Part shown: one piece after another, positions 39,236 through 51,695 of the stretch
Layout of the letters: each line of letters starts with the position of its first letter
Numbering within the stretch: the first letter of the stretch is position 1
Origin: Sacculina carcini
Lineage: Eukaryota; Arthropoda; Thecostraca; Sacculinidae
NCBI GenBank assembly: GCA_916048095.2
Contig: OU696586.1
Span: 6,335,249 to 6,399,248, forward strand
Reading direction: 5' to 3'
Length of the DNA: 64,000 nt
Translations under genes and position numbers: made by a program
Notes under the pieces: model-generated
Databases searched by the model: none
What the model saw: only the letters and a program-made list of their open reading frames with translations
What the model was told of the DNA's origin: nothing

Positions 39236-39706
39236 ATCGGCGGTGCCACGCCGTTGGAGTCGGACGGCAGTGGCCAGTTGAGACGCAACCTCACAGGAAG
39301 GCGAACCTAGTCGGTCTGCGAAAAGAACTGACCAGAACTGAGGCAACCGCATTTTCTCGTCCAACACCATCTCCGCCGGCGTGGAGTCTATGTCAGGCTT
39401 GTGGGCGGCACGAAGACCCATCAAGACAACAGGCAGTTCAGTGAGCCAGTCGCTGTTGTCCATCAGTGCGGCGGTAAGAGACGCTTTTGGTTGCCGGTGT
39501 ACACGTTCCACCAGGCCGTTCTGTTGCGGCATGTGCGCGCACGTTGTGGACAATCTGACTCCTAGGAGTGACCAAAACTCTCGCCAAAGGTCCGAAACGA
39601 ATTGCCTGCCACGATCAGACGTCACACAGAGGCACAAACCAAATCGCGCTACCCAGTCAAGCAGAACCCTCGCACAAGAAGCTGCGGTAGCGGCAGGCGT
39701 CGGCAC
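38720..39706 (-). CDS. 328-codon in-frame fusion of B integrase and C protease/linker
   Basis: A single uninterrupted frame. Residues 1 to ~150 are the B integrase catalytic core (VTSDRGRQF, QQNGLVERVH; Asp31 and Glu67, DX35E) and residues ~165-300 are the C protease C-terminal half and linker. The switch lies at about 39210-39260. Neither half is complete within the fusion. Listed as an open frame; expression is not implied. Confidence 0.6.
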   Translation of the reverse strand: MPTPAATAASCARVLLDWVARFGLCLCVTSDRGRQFVSDLWREFWSLLGVRLSTTCAHMPQQNGLVERVHRQPKASLTAALMDNSDWLTELPVVLMGLRAAHKPDIDSTPAEMVLDEKMRLPQFWSVLFADRLGSPSCEVASQLATAVRLQRRGTADTTPPVPCAGTDKVRVAVGGVELWLPVILANDLLGEVEVILGMNVVARLGDVYVDERGIVLGPRECSVPNGGPVCSVIAGTVPRTAKTEMCPSDELKIDDCDFKARFDGDSLTVKWKQCDGAPVLRNVVGSYSNVRKPKLKDRFERRDSEMDITGLVDTLWNDRGHTSVDGR

Positions 39707-42043
39707 GGCCTCTGGATACCTCGTGAAGCGGTCGAAGATGGTGAAAATGTACTGATAACCATTGACAGCTGGTAGAGGACCGACAAAATCGACGTGGAGT
39801 GCTTCAAATCATCCGCTAGGTGTCGGCGGTTTACGCAGGACAGTGTGTTGGTGACGAGCGATTTTACAATGTTGACAGCGAACGCACGTCTTCGCCCACG
39901 ATGGCACCTTGGCCCAAATGCGCTTGAAGACGTATCGTTCAGAGACGAGGCGCTTTGTGACACGGGCACTTGGGTGATGCAGATTATGTATCGCGCGATA
40001 CACTTCGTGCTGCAGTGACTCAGGCAGCAGCGGCCGATCAACACCAGTGGAAACGTCCACCAGCAGTCCAGACAGAACACTCGACTGGACGTACTTCCAC
40101 GCGAAGCGAAGGACAAGAGGCAAATTCGGCGACATCTGCGGCACTGTGTTGAGCGAGCGCGAGGCGCCTGACATCAAGCGAGTGTTGAGCGTCCACTGCG
40201 AGCTGAGAGACGTTTCGTGTTGCGTCTGACGGAGGCCCACTGAGACAGTCCGAGACAGCGTTTTCGGACCCTTTGATATGTCGTATGTCTGTGGAAAACT
40301 CACTCAGATAAGCGAACTGTCTTTGGACACGAGCCGAACGTTCGGTGATGCTGGTGAAGGCATGAACCAACGGCTTATGGTCGGTCCACAGCTGCAATGC
40401 CGGCTTTCAAGTAGACGCCGGAACCTTTTGACCACACTGAACCATGCATACAGCTCCTTGTCACCAGTGGACCATCGTAAGGCAACGCCTGTGAGTTTGC
40501 GGGAGTGGTACGCCAGCAGTACCCAATGAACATTCTGAAACTGTAGCACAGCATCTCCCACAGCCAAGTCAGATGCGTCTGCCACGAGCTTCGTCGGAGC
40601 ATCCGCCTGTGGAAATGCCAAATATGAAGCGGCAGCCAGCGCTGATTTTGTCTTCTCGAAGGAGGAGACTTGCAGAGGTCCCCACATGTTGTTCGCCACC
40701 TCATGAAGGGGCTGGAGAGTTTGAGCCAGCCTGGGAATGAACCGGTGGAAAAAGTTTATCATGCTTAGGTAGCTCCTGCACTCAGTCGAACTGGTGGGCG
40801 GCGGCAAGTTCACGAGATCAGCAATTTTGTCTGGTAAGGGCTCGATGCCACGTGCAGATACTTTGAATCCAACGAACCGCACACTACGCTGGCCAAAGAC
40901 GCACTTTTCCGGCTTGATGGCCAGGCCGGCCGCTCCGAGACGGCGAAAAAGTTCTCTAAGATCTCGGCGGTCTGTCTCGACATCTGGGGAGAAGACGAGG
41001 ACATCGTCGAGGTAGCAAAATACGCGTGGCATGCCCCGCAGCAATGTGTCCATGAGGCGCTGGAAAGTTTGGGCAGCATTACACAAACCGAAAGGCATAC
41101 GCGTATACTGAAAAAGACCGAATGGAGTCGTGATCGCAGATTTTTCCTGATCGTCTGGATGCAGAGGAACTTGAGCAAAAGCACGCGAGAGATCAATTGT
41201 GCTGAAATATTTCGCACCACTGAGCTGATCGGCGAATGATTGAATGTCGGGAACGGGATACCTGTCGGGGACCGTGATGGAGCTCAGTCGCTCGTAGCAC
41301 CCGACCAGTCTGAAAACCGTGCCACCATCCTTTTCAACGAGGTGGATGGGACTGGACCAGCACGATGACGAGGGAACCAGAATGCCCAGATCCACCAACT
41401 CTGATAACTCTTTTCTGGCAGCGGACAGTTTGGCCGGCATTAATCGACGTGGGCGGGCGAACACTGGATTGCCTCGTGTGATGATGCGATGCTGGACACC
41501 AGGCACTTTCACAACGGGAAACCCGTCAGGTGGGGCGACGAGCTGCGCGAAGTCGGCTGAAGCGCGCACTCCGGCGAACTCCGGCCCGTCACATTGTCGC
41601 TGAATAGCATTGATGTGATTCAGCACAGGGTGTGTTGTGACGACCGACGCGTCGCCGCTGGTGGACAAGAATGTGGCGCTGTCGATCAGCTTGTGTCGTT
41701 TCATGTCCACCACAAGACCCAAGTCGTGGAGGAAATCCACTCCGATTATTGTGTGTGGAACTGCTGCTGAAATAAGTCCGAACGAATAAGTGCGCGCGAG
41801 TCCCAAATCGACAGTCACGCGATGGTTGACCTCAAAGTCTTGGATGGATGTACCGTTGGCGGCACGTAACTCCGGCTCGTCGAGGGCCGCCGCTGATGCC
41901 GTTGAACGAGCTGGCAGCAGAGAAACCTCGGAACCGCTGTCAACCATGAATTTGCGGCCGGACATGTCTGTGAGGAATAACAGGCGGTAATTTTCACGGC
42001 AGCCGGACGTGGCCATTACCACGTAGTCTCCCGTAGAGGCCCT
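39215..42043 (-). pseudogene. pol: Element B pol, second copy, including the integrase core
   Basis: Copy of 4225-6425 (offset 35,618) plus about 630 bp more, so the integrase is continuous here: zinc finger, then HVDFVGPLP (first catalytic Asp, about 39785), VTSDRGRQF and NGLVERVH. The protease/RT open stretch of 572 codons (42022-40304) and the same downstream frameshifts are shared with copy 1. It ends in the fusion to element C. Confidence 0.87.
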
Positions 42044-44148
42044 GACACGAAAGGTCGCGGCTGTGTCGTTGACATGTCGCAGTAGAGAGGGTGGTCTCCA
42101 CTAATCTCGAACGCTTTGAGACGAGACAGGTTTATCTGCGTCTCTTCCTCGGGCGCCTGAGCTGCTGCCAGAACAGGGAGATCCCAGACGTCAACGTTCA
42201 CGGCACACGCTGGTCGCGACAGGCAGTCGGCAACGACGTTATCTGCGCCTTTCACGTGCTGCACGTCAGAGACGAATTCTGCCAACACGGATAGATGGCG
42301 CAGTTGTCAGTCGAATTTTGCCGGCTTCGAACTGTAAAATGCTCCGACCAGTGGATTGTAGTCCGTGAATAAGACGACGTAACGACCTTCTATGGTATGT
42401 GGGAAGCGTAGCACTGTCAGATATGCTGCCAGCAGATCCTGATCAAAGACTGCATATTTCTGCTGTGGCTGTGACATTTTTTTGCCGAAAAATGCATTCG
42501 GCTGCGGAAAACCGTTTACGATCTGATGAAGCGCAGCGCCGGCAGCATGAGACGAGCAGTCTGTGACAAGATGGTAGGTCTCAACCGCTGGGTTAGGAGC
42601 GACCAGCAGACACACTTGCGACAGGGCACTCTTGAGTGCGTCGAATGCTTCCTCAGCGTCCTGCGTCCACTCCAGCGGCACATTCTTTGGCTGTTTTTGG
42701 AGTACCTTGGTTAGCGGAAACGCCATATCCGAGAAATGTGGCACCATCCTTCGGTCAAATCCCATCATGCCCAAGAATCTGCGCATACCGGCGATGTCAT
42801 TTGGGCGCTGCAACTCAGCAATTGCTGACACACGCTCACGCGGAGGGCCGATACCGTTAGCGCTGATCTCGTGGCCGAGGAACTGAACACAGTCGCAAAA
42901 GAACTGGCATTTTTCCAACGCCAGCCGGAGGCGGTGCTGTTGGAGCACCTCAAGCACAGCGTCGAGGTCGGCTGCGTGCTGTTTGGCATTTTCAGAATAA
43001 ATCAAAACGTCGTCAAGGTACACGAATGCGCACGTTAGATGACGAAATGCATTATCCATGCATGCATGCATGACGAAATGCATGCATTATCCATGAACCG
43101 CTAAAAATGTTGCCCCACTGTTTCTTAAACCGAGCGGCATATAAACGTACTCGTACAGCCCGAAAGGAGTAGTCACCGCGGTTTTTGGAATGTCACACTT
43201 CGCCATTGGGATGTTAAAATAGGCCCTTACCAGGTCGATTTTGCTAAATACGGACTTGCCGTGTATTCGTGAAGACACATCATATATGTGAGGCAGCGGG
43301 TACCGATCCGGAATCGTTCGAGCGTTCAACGTCCGATAATCGGTGACACGCCACTCACCTGGTGTCCGTTTTGGCACGAGGTGGAATGGCGATGCCCACG
43401 GTGAGTTTGATGGACGAACAACTCCATGCCGTAGCAGGTCGCTAAACACACGCTTAGCCGCTTCTTCGCGTTCCTGGTTGAGCCGCCGAGGAGACGCACA
43501 CGTCGGCGCTGCACTACCCGTGCCGATGGAGTCAGTGACACTGTAGCTAACATCAGGCGATGCATTTGCAGGAGCAGTAGACGTCAGTGCTGGGAACTGG
43601 CCAAGTAGATGCTGAACATCTGTCGGTAGCGGCGAGATGTCGTTAACGACCAAGCCACATGAAGCCACTTGGGAGACCGCACACTCTGTTGCCATTTCAG
43701 TGCTCGGGTCATAAACTCGCCGGCGTCGGCAATTAACAACGAGGCCGAAATGTGCGAGAAAATCTTGCCCTATGATCGACTGTGTCACTTCAGCAACAAC
43801 AAACGTCCATGAAAATTCGCGATGTAGGCAGCATGCACCCAGCTGCAAATGTACTTCACCGTGCACGCTGATAGATTGGCCTGCGGCCGAGCTGAGACTC
43901 ACATCACTAGGCTGAACTGCCGTCGCCGACACCACTGACGGGTGTACGATTGATACCGCCGCCCCTGTATCGACGATGAAGTTTACTTTGTGAGCGTGCA
44001 CTACTGCTGTGATCTGCAAGAGGGGCAGGTGCGCTGTCACAGCGGAGCCTACCTGCCCAGTCAGTTTTCCGGCTGCTGGCGAGCTGGCGACGCTGAGCGA
44101 GGCGATGGCTCCACCTGAATACTCGGGTTTTTGTTTGGCCAGCGACAC
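42016..44148 (-). pseudogene. pol: Element A pol, second copy
   Basis: Copy of 6398-8530 with the same ATGCAT expansion, stop and frame breaks. Differences include Met to Ile in the protease (VSIVHP), Arg to Ile (TQINLSR) and His to Tyr (FTDYNP), the last changing a conserved RNase H segment. Confidence 0.87.
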
Positions 44149-44897
44149 TACGGCTTACAGGTGCGGGCCTGCTAACCGAAGAATATGTGTGCCCGGCACA
44201 CCTGTGGGCGCTCACCCCGCCGGAAGGGACGCAGACCAGCATGAAGATATTCACGCCGGCTATTGGCAGCTCGCTCATGCCCCTTATGCCGTTGCTGTGA
44301 ACTTGATGCTTATATCCCGCGAATGTTATCCACGGACATGCACGTTGAGCTCACCAGCGATACCAGCTCTTCCGCTAGGGATCCCATCTGGTCGAGCGAT
44401 AAGTCCTGCTGCGCTGCCAGGGCGGAAGTAATCGCAGGCGGCAATGATTTTAAGAACTTGTGTCGCACCAGGTGGTCTCCAGCCCCCACACTGACCGTCG
44501 TCCGCCGGAGCTCCGATAGCGCTGCTGAGGGGCGTCCTGCCAATGTCAACCTGGAGAGACGATCCTCGAATACTTCGGACTTTGTCTTGGAAAACATGTT
44601 CTCCAACGCCTCCTTGAGCTGCCAGTAACTATGGCTTTCCAATACCTGTGGGCTGATGCGCGATGTCACAGCAGGAGGCAATGCCGCCGCGGCGTGAAAA
44701 TACCGTGTCTCTTCGGATACTATCTTCGCCAAATGGAATTGGGCGTCCATGTTTGCTGTCCAACCCTTCACTGACTCAGGACTGAACTGTGGAGGTTTAA
44801 CAGCCACCAGTGCCGTTGGGAAAAACTGGTTCGACTCAGGTTCTACATCCTCCATCGGCGTAGCCATCTTAACAGAATGAGAGTGAGAAGAATACAA
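44061..44897 (-). pseudogene. gag: Element A gag, second copy
   Basis: Copy of 8443-9279 with the same three in-frame stops and the GGAAAAC-stop arrangement (44064-44070). Confidence 0.82.
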
Positions 44898-44915
44898 AAT
44901 GAAGACTCACCGATT

Positions 44916-46417
44916 GATCCTCACTCGGGGCACCAATATTTGGTGATAAAGCCACATATAAATATGGCACAAGCGATGCTGGGTGTATTGTGGCACCGGA
45001 CAAGAACAGCTCAATACCTGACGAATGACTGGCCTGGAATCCTCATTGCTGTGCTTAATCATGGATTAAATAACTTTCGGTCACGTGACGTGAAACGGTG
45101 CACACACGCACACATACACATTGACTCACACACAAACCTACACTATGATCACGCGCACAATCACACTGGCACTTAGGGCTACAGACAAACATACAAACGT
45201 TCATACACACACGCTTCACACACATTCGCACAAACTGCCACACTGCTTACATATAGACAGACACGCATACTCTACACTTGCTTACTCAGATACACGCATA
45301 CATTACACTTGCTTACACACAGACGTCACACTTGCATAGACGCACATACACGCATACGCCACAACCTAATAACTGTTTTAACAATTATCGCACACAACTT
45401 TTGCATGCAGTTATAGGTAGATTATGAAAAAGTGACCTTTTGGTGAAAAAGTAAGTTTATTAACTTTTGGCAGCCCTAATGTTAATGTTATGTTTCTGCA
45501 TTACATATTGCCAAACAAGATTTTTACAAATCCAAACTTGCTTCCCTTTCCCGTTCTTTTAAATCTATTTGGTCCTCTCTCAATTCTCTCTGCGGTCTTC
45601 GATCTCCTTCTTCCTCGTGTGATCTTACAGCCTCTCAGTTTGCGTCTTTTTTCTCTGCGAAATTGATTCTGTTCTAAACAATATCCCTCCTTTCCAATCC
45701 TCCCTCTGTCATACTCGCACTTCCGAAAATTTTCCTGTACACAGGTAACAAAGATACACAGGTATGGGATTAGAACATTTGCCGGTAACAAAGACCAAGT
45801 TTACACACAATTTATGTAAATTTAGCCGAGACGAATGCCTGTGAATCACTAGCTGCGTATATATAACGTGTCTGGTGTATGTCAAACACTGGCTAAATCG
45901 GATTAAAACACTATTCGACTGTGTCGGAATTGATACAAAAATGGCTTGCAACGAAATGATCTATGTGTATTTTCACTTGATACACAACTATGACAAATAT
46001 ACAAGTGGAAATCTCGTAGAATCATATTGACGACACGATTCAACGAACGCATCGTGAACACAAATGTTTGTTGATTTGTCTATCAATTTTGATGATGTAA
46101 ATCACATCGTGTGTCTCATACACAATTTCCAGTTCAGCCGAACTGGGTTAGGTATAGAATAAAGAAAAAAGTTAGGTTAGGTATATAATAAAGAAAAAAG
46201 TTAGGTTAGGCATGGAATACAGAAAAAAGTTAGGTTAGGTATATAATACAGAAAAAAGTTGGGTTAGGTATATAATGGAAAAAAAAATATAAAAAAATAA
46301 AAAAGAGAAAAAAAGTTAGGTTAAGTTAGGTTAAGAGTGACGTCAGAGGGGGTGACGTCATAGGGGGGCAAGGGGGTAGTGTGACGTCATATGTCACAAA
46401 GTGTTGAACTCTACTAC
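44916..46417 (-). mobile_element. Element A primer-binding site and LTR-like region, second copy
   Basis: Primer-binding site at 44916-44935 (tRNA-Met type), LTR-like region 44936-46417 with the TTAGG minisatellite (46145-46334) and three TGACGTCA sites (46338-46389). Confidence 0.65.
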
Positions 46418-46687
46418 TATGACATGATGGTATCAACCAGGAACCCATCGAACGAAGGTCGAAATGACGGAAAAAAGACAATGAAATAGATCCTGCTGGT
46501 TCGTACGTGGTCATTTGACCAAATAATGTTTTCTCTTTTCGAAAAATGGGACCCTTTTAGCCTTGTGCTCAACTGAAGTGTTTCTTTGGTGAGCACAGGT
46601 TCGAATGTGAGACACCCTTTGATGGATCTTTGATTGTGAAAACTGTTAATGCGTAACAAACCAAGAGACTTCTTCGGTTAGACTCAT
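46418..46687 (+). pseudogene. LINE N ORF1 upstream part, second copy
   Basis: Copy of 10800-11069, ending at the second copy of element E. Confidence 0.5.
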
Positions 46688-46965
46688 TGTGGCGTTGTTG
46701 TCGAGTGGCGTGCGGTGTGACGTCATAGCGGTTCACATGAGCCTAGTGCCGGAGGCGTGTATCAGCTGGCGTGTGTGAAGCTGGCTTTGCGAGCGGTCGA
46801 GCGTCATTCGGTTGGTGACCTGTGCGTTATAAGCATCGTTGCCGTGTGTTAGAGATATTTCTGCTCGAGTGGACGAATTCTCGTCGTGTGCGCGGGTGAC
46901 TTGGGCGAAGGTGAGAGGGCTTTGCCCCGTCGTTTCTCTGCTTGATTACAAGCTATTTCGGCTTT

Positions 46966-48030
46966 ATGGCTGAGGCCGTTGGCGGGGGCAAACGTGAGTT
47001 TGTCAAAGGGGGTTCCGGTAGCGAATCCGATGACTTCGGTCAGGAGGGTCAGAGACCCGAGCAGCGGGCCGCAGGACCCGTGGTAGATGCTGGCCAGTTG
47101 GCCAACATCTTAATGCAGGCCCGAGGGCCGATCCTTGACAGGATAGGGCGGGCTCTACCGCGTTTCGGTGGTGACGTCACCCTTGACGTCACTGAGTGGC
47201 TGGCCGACTTTGAGCGGCTATGCCGTGTCCAGCAGGTCGACCCTTGCGAAATGGTCGACCACATGCTGGATGGGAGCGCGCGCCGGCTTTACCGGCGCAT
47301 GCTCGTGGGCGACGCCTCACAGTGGGCCGTGGTGAAAGCCACGCTGGTCGCCGAGTCTGGCGTGCCTCGCCAAGATTCGTGGAGGCGTTTCTCGACTCGT
47401 CAGCTTCGATCTGGCGAGTCAGTGGACGCCTTTGTGGACGACCTAGAGCGTATAGGTCGCCGTGTAGGGTTAACACCCGAGAGCTTGGCGTTCCGCGTCA
47501 AGTTCTATGAGGGCCTACCCGACTCAATCTATGAGTGGGCTATGGCGAGAGAGGGGGCGTATACCTCCGAGTTCGACAGCGTGCTGTCGGCGGTGCGCGC
47601 CAGAATTGGTGCGCGTAGGGCTGCTGCAGCCAGAAACCGCCCATCTGGGGTGGTGGCTGCATCTAGGCAGCGAGTCAGCTACGCCCAAGTAGCGAGCAGC
47701 TCGAGGGACCGCTCTCCTGTTCCTCAAGCGTCGGACGAGCGAGACGGCTCTGTGTCTCGGTGGGCGGGCCGTCCGGAGCGCTCTTCTGCGCGCTCTTCTG
47801 CGCGCCGGACGCTCCGCTGCTACCGATGTGGCGGCGACCATCTGGTCCGCGAGTGCCCGGGAGCGCAATGCTACCGGTGTGGCAAGCACGGGCATTTCGC
47901 TCGTGATTGCGAGGAGCCGGCGTCGACGTCGACGTCAGGCCGCTCGCGAGCTCGGACGAGCTCGCATTTTCATGCGGAGGGCGCAGCACGGGGCGCAGCG
48001 TCCTCCGACATGGAAGTCGACCGCAATTAA
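46966..48030 (+). CDS. gag: Element E Gag, second copy
   Basis: Open over 354 codons and identical in protein to the 11348-12412 copy by eye, including both CCHC knuckles. One silent base difference (T/G) lies near 47346. Confidence 0.9.
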   Translation: MAEAVGGGKREFVKGGSGSESDDFGQEGQRPEQRAAGPVVDAGQLANILMQARGPILDRIGRALPRFGGDVTLDVTEWLADFERLCRVQQVDPCEMVDHMLDGSARRLYRRMLVGDASQWAVVKATLVAESGVPRQDSWRRFSTRQLRSGESVDAFVDDLERIGRRVGLTPESLAFRVKFYEGLPDSIYEWAMAREGAYTSEFDSVLSAVRARIGARRAAAARNRPSGVVAASRQRVSYAQVASSSRDRSPVPQASDERDGSVSRWAGRPERSSARSSARRTLRCYRCGGDHLVRECPGAQCYRCGKHGHFARDCEEPASTSTSGRSRARTSSHFHAEGAARGAASSDMEVDRN

Positions 48031-51000
48031 GCGGCGGCCCCTGTAAAGGGGCGACGGTGAGTCCCTGCTCTGCGCGTGGACTCATCGGCGGAGCACACTT
48101 GGTGCGTCGGGCCCGCCGGGCGATTCGAGGGACGGCCGGTGTAGTGACTTCGCGTCGTATGCCGGTCGTTGAAGCTGTTCTCAACGTTCGTTGCTCCCGG
48201 TGTCTGGTTGACACGGGAAGTGAGTGCACAATTGTTAGTGCACGGGTGGTGGCGTGTTCACTTCCCCGTCGGGGACGACCGTTGATTACAGCGGATGGTA
48301 GGACTTCTCATGAGACGAAGTCCTGTGACGTAGTAATAGGGCTGCAGGGACACTGTTTTAGAGTTCCCGGGCTCGTAGTTAAGGGATTAGAAAACCTTGG
48401 GGTGGAGTGCCTCCTGGGCAACGATGTTATCGACCATATGGGAGGCGTGACAGTGAAGAGGGGTGTTGACTCTAAATACACCGTTGAGTGGGGGAAACCT
48501 TACCCCGAGGGGTGCTGTCGTGCACCGGCGCGTAAGAGTGTGTCTAATAAATCGACGAAGTGTGTGAGGTTTATGTTGGCAGGTTCCACGGATAGTCCGC
48601 AGCCGCTGGAAGTTGTCGACAAGGACTTCGTAGCGTCATTCGCTGAGGGCCGATGGACGGTGAGCTGGCGGTGGTCTGACAAAGAGCCGGACCAGCTACA
48701 GAACAGCGTGGCGGAGTACAGATGTACGAGAGCTCCCGGAGTGAGCGAGAGGTACAATGCCGAGATCCGGAGCTGGATCGAGAAAGGCTGGTTAATCACA
48801 TGGCACGGCCCAGTAAAGGGGATCATCCCGCTGTTGGCCGTCGTACAGCCGACGAAAGACAAAGTTCGTCCTGTTATGGATTACCGTGAGCTGAACGGCT
48901 TTGTCGATTGTCACACAGGAGATGACGGTGTGTCAGTGTGTGCTGACAAGATCAGAGAGTGGAGGCAATGGCAGGGGGAGATCAAGGTAGTTGATCTCAA
49001 GTCGGCGTACCTGCAGATTCACGTGAGCCGAGATCTGTGGAAGTATCAGGTCGTGAGGTATAATGGTGTGCATTATGCGTTGACGCGGCTGGGCTTCGGC
49101 CTGTCATGTGCACCAAGAATAATGACGCTGATTCTGCGAAAGGTCCTGTCATTGGACGAGAAGGTGCGAAAGGCGACAGATCATTATGTCGACGATATCA
49201 TCGTGAGGACGTCCGATGTGAGCGTGCAGCAGCTTCGGGAGCATCTGCGAAGGTATGGCTTTGAGACTAAGGAGCCGGAGGGCCTAGATGGGGGTCGATT
49301 ATTGGGAATTGCTCTGAGGAAGGGACCCGATGGGTGGTTGAATATGTCGAGAGGGACAGCTCTTCGTGACGCTGCACCCGAATTGACAGGGCTGACCAAG
49401 CGTGGGTTGTTCTCCGTATGTGGTCGCTTAGTCGGCCATTACCCCGTTGCCGGGTGGTTACGCCCCCATTGCAGTTTTTTTAAACGGTTGGGGTGTGGCG
49501 GGTCGTGGGATAACCCGGTGGAGAATGTTGTGTGTGTGCTTGTGTCTGAGCTGTTGCAGCGTGTTCAGAAGGCGGACCCGGTAAGGGGTCGATGGGACGT
49601 GAACGCAGCTGGAGACGTCACTGTATGGACTGACGCGAGCACGTTGGCGCTTGGCGTGGTGGTCGAGGTGGACGGCTGCATCGTTGAGGATGCTACTTGG
49701 CTCCGTAAGAAGACCGACGTTCTACACATCAATGTGTCCGAACTGGAGGCAGTCGGTCGTGGCATCAATATGGCGATTTCGTGGGGGTTCAAGACGTTTA
49801 CCGTCGCGACAGACTCGAGGACAGTGCTTAGTTGGATGGACAGCACTGTCGAGGGGCGCAACCGTGTCCGCACTAAAGGTTCTGCCGAGATGCTGGTGAA
49901 GCGCCGACTGGCGGTGATTAAGGAGACGATCGCCGAGCATGGCCTGACAGTTTCTCTCCGGTTTGTCACGACTGTGGAGAATAAAGCTGATCAGATGACC
50001 AGGGTGGCCAAGAAGTGGCTTGTTCATCGTGACGCTGGTGAGGAGGAAGTGGCAATATCAGCAGCTATTGCTACGAAGAAGAGCATTAAGGACACCGTTT
50101 GGGCGGCTCATCTGCCGCATCATTTAGGTGTTGAGAGGACGCTGTACCTGGGTCAACAATTGCGGAGTGATTTGACGAGAGCCCATGTGAAGGCGGAGTT
50201 AGCTGGATGCGAGGCTTGTCAACGTATCGATCCAGCGGTGAGAGAGGAGAACCTCGTAGGTCAGGGTAGTCTGGCCGTGGACAGGGGCTGGTATCGAGTG
50301 GCAGCGGACGTCACTCATTACGATGCCGGCGTTTACCTGTCGATGGTGGATTGTGGTCCATCACGTCTTGCCGTATGGCGCAGATTGCCGAATGAGACGG
50401 CGTTGTGCATTATAGCTCAGCTGCGGCAGATTGTGATTGAGCGTGGGCCGTTTGAGGAGCTGTTACTGGACAACTCTACGGCGTTCCGGTCGGCGGCGAT
50501 GGAGCAGTTCGCCGACGAGTGGTGCATTTCTTTGCGATTCCGAGCCGCATACGCCCCGGGCGGTAACGGGATCGTGGAGCGAAATCACCGTACGATCAAA
50601 AGGATCGCAGCGAGGGGACATATTTCCCCGGAGGAGGCGACGTTCTGGTACAACGTTACGCCGCGCAAAGAGACTCAGGTGAGCACTATTCCCTCGAGGT
50701 GTATTTTCAGATACGAGTGGCGTCTTCCATTTGAGACCGGCCGCAGGGACGCTGATGACCAGACAGCAGCGTTTGCCGTTGGTGACGAGGTGTGGGTGAA
50801 ACCGCCGATCTCGTCATGTACAACGCCGTGGACCCTCGGGAAGGTGACCAGGGTCGTCTCACAGCACGTTGTGTGCGTAGATGGCATGCCGCGCCATGTG
50901 CGCGACCTGCGCAAGCGTCGCTGTGCCGGCCATAGTGGAGCCATAGACGAGACCGGCACTCATGGCGACGTGGAACCGACCAGCGGCGGTTGGGATGTGG

Positions 51001-51368
51001 ATGCGACCGGCAATCGCGGAGATGTGGAGCCACCCGGTGGAGCCACCCGGTGTAGCTTGGACCTGAGCGGTGATGGCGGACGGGACGAGGCGGCCGATAG
51101 TCCCGGCGGTGACAGAACACCTGACAGCCTGCCACCTGAGCGACTGGCTACTGGCGAGGGCGTGGATGCGGACCGTGTGTCTGTGGAGCTGGAACCTGGT
51201 GAGCCCTCAGAGGACGTGAGTGTACATACTGCTCGAGAGAATGTCGGAGAGGGCGTCGCGGCTGAGAGAGTCGAGGATGAGGCTGCAGTCGAGCAGCCGA
51301 GGCGGTCAACGAGGAGACGTCGACCGCCGGCATGGTTAAACGAGTACGTGTGTCTATCCGATGATTAA
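47907..51368 (+). CDS. pol: Element E Pol, second copy
   Basis: 1,153 codons open. All protease, RT, RNase H and integrase motifs match copy 1. Two changes: Leu to Phe in the RT thumb region (CSFFKRLG) and a G to T at 51366 that creates a stop two codons before the copy 1 end. Neither removes a catalytic residue. Confidence 0.88.
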   Translation: MRGAGVDVDVRPLASSDELAFSCGGRSTGRSVLRHGSRPQLSGGPCKGATVSPCSARGLIGGAHLVRRARRAIRGTAGVVTSRRMPVVEAVLNVRCSRCLVDTGSECTIVSARVVACSLPRRGRPLITADGRTSHETKSCDVVIGLQGHCFRVPGLVVKGLENLGVECLLGNDVIDHMGGVTVKRGVDSKYTVEWGKPYPEGCCRAPARKSVSNKSTKCVRFMLAGSTDSPQPLEVVDKDFVASFAEGRWTVSWRWSDKEPDQLQNSVAEYRCTRAPGVSERYNAEIRSWIEKGWLITWHGPVKGIIPLLAVVQPTKDKVRPVMDYRELNGFVDCHTGDDGVSVCADKIREWRQWQGEIKVVDLKSAYLQIHVSRDLWKYQVVRYNGVHYALTRLGFGLSCAPRIMTLILRKVLSLDEKVRKATDHYVDDIIVRTSDVSVQQLREHLRRYGFETKEPEGLDGGRLLGIALRKGPDGWLNMSRGTALRDAAPELTGLTKRGLFSVCGRLVGHYPVAGWLRPHCSFFKRLGCGGSWDNPVENVVCVLVSELLQRVQKADPVRGRWDVNAAGDVTVWTDASTLALGVVVEVDGCIVEDATWLRKKTDVLHINVSELEAVGRGINMAISWGFKTFTVATDSRTVLSWMDSTVEGRNRVRTKGSAEMLVKRRLAVIKETIAEHGLTVSLRFVTTVENKADQMTRVAKKWLVHRDAGEEEVAISAAIATKKSIKDTVWAAHLPHHLGVERTLYLGQQLRSDLTRAHVKAELAGCEACQRIDPAVREENLVGQGSLAVDRGWYRVAADVTHYDAGVYLSMVDCGPSRLAVWRRLPNETALCIIAQLRQIVIERGPFEELLLDNSTAFRSAAMEQFADEWCISLRFRAAYAPGGNGIVERNHRTIKRIAARGHISPEEATFWYNVTPRKETQVSTIPSRCIFRYEWRLPFETGRRDADDQTAAFAVGDEVWVKPPISSCTTPWTLGKVTRVVSQHVVCVDGMPRHVRDLRKRRCAGHSGAIDETGTHGDVEPTSGGWDVDATGNRGDVEPPGGATRCSLDLSGDGGRDEAADSPGGDRTPDSLPPERLATGEGVDADRVSVELEPGEPSEDVSVHTARENVGEGVAAERVEDEAAVEQPRRSTRRRRPPAWLNEYVCLSDD

Positions 51369-51695
51369 GTTTAACCGTGCGTGTTTGCAAGCGTGTTTGT
51401 TGTGAGCTTTCAGGTGAAAAGCTGGGGGAGATGTGGCGTTGTTGTCGAGTGGCGTGCGGTGTGACGTCATAGCGGTTCACTTGAGCCTAGTGCCGGAGGC
51501 GTGTATCAGCTGGCGTGTGTGAAGCTGGCTTTGCGAGCGGTCGAGCGTCATTCGGTTGGTGGCCTGTGCGTTATAAGCATCGTTGCCGTGTGTTAGAGAT
51601 ATTTCTGCTCGAGTGGACGAATTCTCGTCGTGTGCGCGGGTTACCTGCGCGAAGGTGAGAGGGCTTTGCCCCGTTGTTTTCTCCGCTTGATTACA

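Larger units (their letters stand above)
46688..51695 (+). mobile_element. Element E, second copy
   Basis: Copy of 11070-16077, with LTRs at 46688-46950 and 51432-51695. The LTR-to-LTR differences seen in copy 1 are all present, so this is a copy of the same insertion and not a second transposition. Confidence 0.92.
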
